Below the pieces are notes generated by a model. The model was not told the origin of the DNA and searched no databases. It saw only the letters and a program-made list of their open reading frames with translations. Shown here one piece after another: positions 56,779 to 64,000 of a stretch of DNA of 64,000 nucleotides. The position numbers and the translations under genes were made by a program. Location: the NCBI GenBank assembly GCA_024349245.1, contig JALDNG010000088.1, forward strand, positions 62,001-126,000, read 5' to 3'. Positions within the stretch are counted from its first letter, which is position 1. Each line of letters begins with the position of its first letter. This stretch comes from Neodontobutis hainanensis (lineage: Eukaryota > Chordata > Actinopteri > Gobiiformes > Odontobutidae).

Positions 56779-58537
56779 TTATTAGAAATTGCTGGACATT
56801 GATTCTTCTATTATTTCTTCTGACACAGCTGGAGTGACGCACTGCACTCTGTGCCTAATGAGGAATTTCTGCACTATGTACACTTGCGTTTATATTGATA
56901 AATATGGATTTCTGCGAGGAAATCAGCGTGCTCCCAGTTTTCTGGCATGCACACCCTTGATTAATGGAGACCATTGAGTGCTAACCACTGATGCTCACTA
57001 ATACATACAATAAACATATAAAATATATCAAAAAATGTAAAAAAAAAAAAGTGTTGCTGTTAAGCACATTGGTGCATACACTAACAAACATCTGTTTGTC
57101 TAAATAAATAAAACTCATATTTGATGCTGCTTCTCAGGTTGTGTCCCTAAGGACTTGTCTTCAGGTCTTACAGGAAAAATATACATTAAAACTAAAAGAT
57201 ATGGCTGTGAAATACCCCAACTCACTTTTTCTACATTTTGAGGCAAAAATATAAATAGTCATCTTGCAATGACTATGAATGGTATAATGAACAAATGTGC
57301 TAGAGACACTATGTTGCTTAATTATTTATAAATCCATAATTTCTCTTTCAAATCCAAACATTAAACAGAATATTATAAAAATAAATATGGCGAATCTATG
57401 TGAGGGGGATAAGGAAAGTGTATGAACTCTTGATTTACAAGAGACTGTTGTATGTAGCTCAACAACATGACTCCTTTCAACACTGCATTTAAGTTCAGTT
57501 CCCTGTCGATTTTTAACAAATACACACTGAACAGCATCTTGTCTTATGTGATTGCAGGGGCGAGTGCTGGAAGCATGCCACTGCTCAGAATCTGCAGGAG
57601 GGATTACCATATAGCGCTTAATAAAGAACATGATAATTAGTTTCACATGCTGAAAAACACAATGGTTATTTATGTTACATCTGACAGATTCCATTTCCAA
57701 ATAAGCATATGTCCATGTACCAGCCTCTTGAGCCCCTGTCTTTACCATTCCAATATAATAACAGCAACAGCAATCACAGAGGAGTGGACTGTCAAAGCTG
57801 TTACCTTAGCATAAACCGTGTCACCAGTTCAACTGTTTTGATCACAAAGAACCAGTCTTTGTGCTGATTCCTAAACACACATTCAGCCACTGTGTTTAGA
57901 GCTCATTTATTTTCATTCTGAATTCTACCCACAGTTTGAGCTCATTTAACGTTTATAATGCATGGCTCAGAGATTTTCTATCAGTCCACAGATTTAGACT
58001 CTGGGCAAAGGGGCTTTGTTATTGGTTGAAAGTAAGGGTTTTCTCTGTTGGTGCATTAATAGTGAAATGACAGACAGACAGACAGGTCAGAGCCCAAACC
58101 CTACAGTTTAGTGTTCAGCGTTTGACCTAAAAGGTAAACCTTCCCAGGTCACCTTGAAGTACTGAATCTGAAAAGGTCTGTTTATTTAACTCTGCAGAGG
58201 GTTAGACTTACCATGTAATCTCAATGACTGGCACACAGCCAGAAATGGCCTCACATCCTCATGACTTACTTAATATTACATCATATTTCATGTCAGCATA
58301 TTGATCTAAATAATCTCCTTCACACTGACAATTTAAAAGCACTTCATTAAAATTCAGGGCGTTTGAGTAAGTCATGGCTAATGTTTTCTCAAAAAATGAA
58401 CTGAAATGATGGCTCACATGACACAAGGTTTGTTTATATTAAAATATTGCCTGATATCGTCCTTTACACAACGGCGTATTAGGGTTATAGGGTTATATAT
58501 TTTTTAGATTATTTTTGAGAAAAAAGTTATATGTTTA
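56779..58537. other. Unique DNA
   Basis: The minus frame 57748-57326 (140 codons) has no recognisable domain. A short (GACA)n lies at 58070-58084. No repeat recognised elsewhere. Confidence 0.4.
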
Positions 58538-58924
58538 TATTCATTCATTCATTGTCTACCGCTTAGTCCCGTTAGGGGTCGCAGGTGACTGGAGCCTATC
58601 CCAGCAGCTTTGGGCCTCAGGCGGGGTACACCCTGGACAGTGGCCAGTTAGTCGCAGGGCTAACATTTAGAGACAGACAGTGACAGACAATCATTCACTC
58701 TCCCATTCATTCACTAGGGACACTTTGCCGATTGACCTTCACATGCATGTCTTTGGACGATGGGAGGAAGCCGGAGTACCCGGAGAGAACCCACGGTAAC
58801 ACGTGGAGGACATGCAGACTCCTCAAATAAAGATCAGAGTCGGCCAAGAATGTTCGAGTCGGCCAGGTTTTGAACTCATGACCTTCTTGTTGTGAGGCTG
58901 CAGTACTAACCACTCTGCCATGGC
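58538..58924 (-). mobile_element. SINE family S3, antisense copy
   Basis: Minus strand: ATGGCAGAGTGGTTAGTACT, GAGTTCAAAACCTGGCCGAC, CTCCGGGTACTCCGGC, CAGCCCTGCGACTAACTGGC and the end ATGAATGAATGAATA. Near full length; carries a 20-base insertion-like TCAAATAAAGATCAGAGT text near 58825. Confidence 0.9.
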
Positions 58925-60013
58925 TTCATTTGTTATTCTGTAAAATGAATAGTCCCTTTGGGATTGGGAAATGCCATTGTGAGTGAACAACCAATCACAA
59001 CTCTCTTGCGCAGTTTAGTAAAGTAAAGTGCCTAAATTGCACTTTACGATTTAGGCGGCGCGGCTTAAATTAAATTGGATTTATGTACTACTGCACACAG
59101 CATTTGATTCATGTTTACAGGCATCTGTTCACTTCAAATGTTAAATGCACATTTGCTCTATTATCTATAAGCACTTTTTGTTTAATATGCTTTATTAGTA
59201 AAATGAAGACCGTTTTGAAAATACAACAGGCTTTGTTTATTTAAAATCCCCCAACAATGACTGCACCTAGTTTAATTTATATTAAATTAAATCATTTAAT
59301 AGTGGCACCATAAATTCTGGTGTACTGAACCGAACAGAAAACCGTGAGCAAAGAAGCGAGGTACGTGTTGAACCATGGACTGGCTGTATTGTTGCATTAC
59401 CAGCAAATTGCAAAAATAAAATTGTAAATTTTTGAGAAAATAATGTCATAGATTTGCATGAAAGAAAGTAGAAAGCCTTGCTACTTAATACATGGAAAAG
59501 GAAACACGTCTCTAGCGGAGATTGGTTTCTTTTAGTTTTGCACTTTGTCGTGGCTGCATTGTCAGGTTTGATTAAGATGTGCTTTTCTTTTGTATTTACT
59601 AATAAGGAGATACTTACAATATTAGCAAAGAATGACCATGTTATTGTTAGTATCCTAAATTAATTTGCGTCAACATTTAGACAATTTGAGCACAATATGG
59701 TCATTAACATAACTGTTAGTGTCCACCCAGACAATTATTGCAGGAACTTAAACGATCACTGTTGGCTGCAAATACACCAATATACAAGTTGTAGAAAAGA
59801 TCTTAACTGGCTGTATCTCAGGCTGTGCTCCGTGCATTCTCAACACACACGCAGGTTTTTGCTCACCCAGCCCCCTGTCCTCTTATACTCCTAAGATACA
59901 CACACAATACTTTCCCGAACAGTTAGTAATAACAGAACTCCTGTACAAAAGTACAATATCATAACAGAAATGACCAGGATTACTACAGGGTCGCTACAAT
60001 ATGTTACACTATA
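58925..60013. other. Unique AT-rich DNA
   Basis: Short frames without domains. Confidence 0.4.
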
Positions 60014-60215
60014 CAGTCAAACCCGAAATGATTCATAACCCTGGCAAAATTTTAGTTTTTTTTCTTGATTGGAAATGACACAGACATCTTCCAGAAGTTC
60101 ATAAGATGATGTACAAAAGGCAATGTTGTGGAAAAAATATTTCTGAGCTTTTATTTACATTTGATCAAGAAGTGGCATGTCCAAAATTATTCATACCCTT
60201 TGTCCAGGCTGTTCT
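60014..60215. mobile_element. Tc1-like transposon TIR fragment
   Basis: CAGTCAAACCCGAAATGATT at a TA, then AATGACACAGACATCTTCC, TATTTCTGAGCTTTTATTTA and AGTGGCATGTCCAAAATTAT followed by TCATACCC, the long TIR of a third Tc1-like family (recalled). No transposase seen. Confidence 0.7.
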
Positions 60216-60307
60216 AAAGCATCCAAATTACCCTGATTCATTGGGAGAAGCTCATGGTTAGAGTCTGGTATAGAAGTCTTCTTTGGTTTCTCAGATTTTT
60301 CTTTAGG

Positions 60308-60336
60308 AAAATGATTCTACACTGTAGAATCATTTT
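60308..60336. repeat. Perfect 14-bp palindrome
   Basis: AAAATGATTCTACA and TGTAGAATCATTTT with one base between. Confidence 0.96.
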
Positions 60337-60402
60337 CATTAACAGCATTGCATAAAACGTGATCAGTGATCAGTAGTTTGTTGCAGTTATACAAGATGCA
60401 GG

Positions 60403-60475
60403 TAGGGTGACCAGACGTCCCAAAAAATTCGAGACAGTCCCGAAATCTAAACTGTCCCGAATCCCGAATTTGGCC
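60403..60475. repeat. hAT-like terminal text
   Basis: AGGGTGACCAGACGTCCCAA and CGAGACAGTCCCGAAATC resemble the end of a widespread vertebrate hAT element. Only one end recognised. Confidence 0.45.
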
Positions 60476-62769
60476 CTAATTGTCCAAAAATTATACTAAA
60501 GCAAAAGCTTGAGAAGTTATTGTCTGATAAACATTAAAAATAATAATTATTTAATAAATTGAATTGAATTAAAACTGTCTGTGGAGGTTGAGCCGTCCTG
60601 CAACCATCCCCCGCCGCCACCGGCTGCTCATTCAGAAGGAGTGCTGGAAACAGTGAAAACCTCCGCGAAATATGCTGACGTCGGGCCTCCACAACCTAGG
60701 TGCCCTGTGTGAATTTAAAGTTTTATTGTTTCTATTTATTTATCTAATTAATCTACATAAACAAAGACAATACAACCCTTTTGTCCCCTTTTTGTTTTAA
60801 GTCTCAATGAAGAGAGCGCAAGTTGCTGCAGCCGCGAGGAGGACAGTGGTGCACCGCGTGTGTAAAGGAGTGATTGATTGTTGGGCAAAAATACTTCAAT
60901 CACATGATTCACATCACTACACATTAATAATGTTATTTTCGTTTAAGCTTTCGGCTTTACAGAAATGTCAGCTTCAATCATTGAGGGGAAGAGGGATTCC
61001 CAAGTATATCAGACATTTTTTCAGGATAATGTGAGGATGTCTATTCTTAGAACTACTATATGTACATTATTAGTATTTAGGTAAGCAACAGTTAGCATAA
61101 TCTATTAACAGGAGAACAAGTTTTTGTGAGACTGTTTTACAGTAGACATAAAAACATTTAAACTAATTAATTGAATATTGAATTGGTATAATTACCGTTA
61201 ATTAAATTAAACATGTTTAAACTTTATTAAAAATATAATCAATGTGAGGTATAAAAGAGATTTCTGGGTCAATCCACAGCACAGTTTACTTAAATGTGTG
61301 TGCACATTTTTTTTTTCTCATTTAGTATAAGATCATGATGGTGCAACCATTTTTGAACCTTGTAGACCATCAGTATGGGATGTATACTGTATAACTGTCA
61401 TCTGTGTTAAGAAAAGAAGTAGTCTCAGCAGTGGGCCTTGAGGCGCACCTTCTTCAATAATTATATTTTATGATCTAGAGTTCTGTACTAACCTGGCACT
61501 GCAGCTTGATTCTCACAAGATTTCTTAGTTTACAAACTCGCCAAAATCAATCTTGAACTCCATCAAGGAAAGTATTCACAGTCTAAACTCTGGCCTTAAC
61601 TGGTTTGTAGTGTCCAATGATGTGGCAGCTCAGACAGGTCTGGACGTGTTTAAGGTTTGAAGATGTAGCAACTGTTAACAACACAAACAACACAGAGCTC
61701 TATTGATTGAATAAAACTATAAATTAAACTGATAAATCCAATCACCAACCAGGTATCCATTAAAAGTACCTGACACTTTCAACGTGAGCCCTCCCAGATG
61801 GTTTTGTGGAACAGACTATGTTCTGTGGAGCAGTTCTATCTGGCTTTCTTATATCTTTATGCCATAAACAGTGATGAAATACAGTTCAGGGATGGGCTAG
61901 TCTGAGTGGAGCAGAGTAGAGTTAGATTCTTCTCAAGGAATGGTAGCCCTGGAGATTTAGGGTGAGAATTTGCTACACGCATCGTTTACTTTTTTAATTT
62001 AAGGATCCGAACAGAAGAGCGCTGCTGTATGGCTGAGCGACTCCAACCCTCATTATAAAACGCTCGCTTGTCTCAGTCCATAGGCTCAGTCCTATTATTT
62101 CCACTGTTGCAGACATCGAGTTATAATGAAGCTTTGCAACTTCACAGAAGGCAGGTGCTGCGGGAGTGGCTCTGGGCCAAGGGCTGGGAATTCAGAGCTG
62201 CATGACACAGACACACGGATATGGCCTGACTGATGTGATGTGGTTTGACTGAGCGTGGGAAGTGTTTTGTAAGGTACGGCTCTGACACAAACCATCACAA
62301 TGTGTCAGTCAGAAATAGCTCACATGTCAAAATTTGCCCAGGGCCAACCTTTTATTTTTTTTTAGTTTGACTCTGAAATCTATTTGTGCTTTTATTACAT
62401 ATCCCTGTTTATAACACATCAGAATGTACACATGTGGAAAGTGCTCTGTACTCACAGAGTTACAAAGTCAAGTGATGAGCCAATGAGAGAGGGATAATAC
62501 TTTTCTGTGGACTCTATGAGTAAGACAGCCGTGTACATGGATATTCAAAATTGGTAACGCCTTTCACCACCTTTTCCACACAAACCTGCAGCAGATGTTG
62601 TAGCTTACCTTCCACAATGGAGGAAATGTGGCAATAAAGATGTCAAATTAAAGGTGTCTTTGTGATTCAGGACCATGGCTATCGACAAATCCCTCCTGGT
62701 CCTATGTGGGGGGGAGGCTCCGTGGTGCTGCAGAGTGGTTGAGGGGTGTGGGGGGTTGTCAACACCATC
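60476..62769. other. Unique DNA
   Basis: The plus frame 60807-61034 starts in a CpG-containing patch but has no recognised domain. Nothing else supported. Confidence 0.4.
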
Positions 62770-62813
62770 AGTTGTTATATTGGGGGTCATGGCTCAAAAA
62801 GTTTGAGAAGCAC
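62770..62813. repeat. hAT-like terminus
   Basis: Read on the minus strand, CAGTGCTTCTCAAACTTTTT followed by GAGCCATGACC is a typical hAT end (CAGTGGTTCTCAAACTTTTT style). Confidence 0.55.
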
Positions 62814-63889
62814 TGCTTTAGAATATGTCCTCTGTTAATGACCCCTTAATTAAGCGGGACTAAGGCCGTAATTATCCCTTAGTCCCCCCAATGGCACTAG
62901 TTCAAACTGAGAAAGAACAAAAATTTGACTTTGTATGTTGTACAAATATTGATTTATGTATATAATTGTTGTACTCGTGTAATTTTTTAACAAATGAAGG
63001 AAATACCCAGATAGGGCCCAGATTTTTCAAAAAGAGACGATACACAACAAAATTTTGAGACTCTTTCCAGGTGTGGCTGGTTGAATGCTGTGTTTATTCT
63101 GTGTCTTTGCACCATTGTTTTCTTACAATGTTTATACATTTTGTAATTTCTCATATCCAGCTAAAAACTTAAATGTTGCCACCACAGACGTTTGTGGTCA
63201 TAATACTATTGTCACTCTCACACACCATCAGCTAATATCACCAGACAGCTTTTTACCTTGAAATCTTGTATCATTTTGATCTTGTGGCACGAGATCTCAG
63301 TCTTGGTGTAGATTAATAAGTCATTATGGAGTGGGGTGCACATTGGCAAAGTAGTGTCAGTATGGAGTCTGCATATGGTCCAACTGTAAATGCTCCAGTT
63401 TACATAAAATGTATGCAGTTGAATATCTGCCATGTTAATTATGCCTTAACTCATATTAATATTGTTAGTAATATTGTTATGTATCCTTCCTGTTGCCTCC
63501 TCTCATTCCAATTGTAACTGCATTCACAATAGGATTCATTCATGAATGTTTTTGACCAAAACATTCATAAATAAACGGTCTAAGTGGGACTCGTTTTTTT
63601 CTCAAAGAGCGTAATTCATTGTAGCTGTGTGCATAAAATTGGATATATTGTGTAGCCAAGTTAATGCCACACACAAGTGCAGCTGATTGAAGCCTGTGAT
63701 ATTTCCACTTGATCGCTTAGCTCTTGTTGAAAAGTCCCGGTGGCCAAAAATCCCAGAGTGCTCAGAACTTGCCTGTGAGGGTACAGGATTGGAGCATGTG
63801 GTAGGGGTCTCTAATGCTAAAATTGTGCATTGAATCCATTAGGTCTTTGTTGTTTTTTAATGAAAGAATCTCTTTAAATTCTTTCTGTC
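62814..63889. other. Unique DNA
   Basis: Contains a 10-bp inverted repeat GGGACTAAGG/CCTTAGTCCC near 62855-62885. No gene supported. Confidence 0.4.
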
Positions 63890-64000
63890 CTTAGTGTGGG
63901 TTCCACAAGGTACTACAGGTCTCCTCCTGGTGGGACATGCCCGGAACACTTCCCTAGGAAGGTGTCCAGGAGGCATCCGAAACAGATGCCCGAGCCACCT
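63890..64000 (-). mobile_element. Rex3/RTE-like LINE fragment, runs off the window
   Basis: TCTCCTCCTGGTGGGACATG, CCCGGAACACTTCCCTAGG and GTCCAGGAGGCATCCGAAAC are the antisense of the Rex3-like 3' region. Same orientation as 30906-31315 but a different part of the element. Confidence 0.8.

Noticed and set aside
57326..57748. 140-codon minus-strand frame
   Set aside because: No domain, no splice or start context, composition like the surrounding DNA; kept only as an unassigned frame.
60807..61034. 75-codon plus-strand frame after a CpG-bearing patch
   Set aside because: The N-terminal text is basic and protein-like, but there is no domain, and the later part reads as AT-rich non-coding sequence.

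Overview
The window looks like intergenic or intronic DNA from a ray-finned (teleost) fish. It is AT-rich and has very few candidate exons. It is packed with repeat families typical of teleosts: L2, CR1/Rex1-like and Rex3/RTE-like LINEs, tRNA-headed SINEs, several Tc1/mariner families, a hAT element, Ty3/gypsy remnants, LTRs and a long CA/TG satellite. No prokaryotic gene organisation, rRNA, functional tRNA or CRISPR array was seen. All family names come from reading the sequence and recalling the families; no search was run.

Layout. 0-10 kb: a LINE RT fragment, a broken L2 LINE split by a SINE, a foldback element, a solo LTR with a 5-bp target duplication, a defective Tc1 element and a second, internally deleted L2. 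10-16 kb: mostly unique DNA with a striking double hairpin near 12.2 kb and one plausible terminal exon at 12.46-12.68 kb. 16-20 kb: a Ty3/gypsy pol remnant followed by a decayed hAT transposase. 20-28 kb: SINE pieces, a LINE 3' end with a perfect-looking hairpin, a non-autonomous DNA transposon, a GC minisatellite and a C-tract. 28.06-29.23 kb (minus strand): the best candidate for a host-like protein-coding sequence, an intronless coiled-coil reading frame of about 388 codons broken by two homopolymer frameshifts and one in-frame stop. 30-33 kb: a Rex3-like 3' end, a full-length SINE and a CR1/L2-like LINE. 33-37 kb: mostly unique. 37.4-38.3 kb: CA/TG satellite. 38.8-45.5 kb: second LTR copy, SINEs, a LINE carrying a small insertion with a 14-bp target duplication, and a long-TIR Tc1-like element. 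47.6-52.6 kb: a long minus-strand LINE with a palindromic scar, then a Tc1 element split by a CR1/L2-like LINE. 54-57 kb: a mosaic of Tc1-like, RTE-like, second DNA transposon and SINE pieces. 57-64 kb: largely unique with transposon ends, running off into another Rex3-like fragment.

How the parts relate. The genes here act as parasites on one another rather than as a host pathway. The L2 LINE and one SINE family share their 3' tail, which fits the SINE using L2 reverse transcriptase. Two Tc1 copies share the same internal deletion, which fits mobilisation in trans. Almost every element is truncated or frameshifted. The most unusual recurring signal is a set of short, near-perfect inverted duplications lying in otherwise decayed sequence (12.2, 24.1, 31.2, 49.4, 53.4, 53.55 and 60.3 kb). 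I did not find a clearly new biological system; the coiled-coil reading frame and the hairpin scars deserve the closest look.
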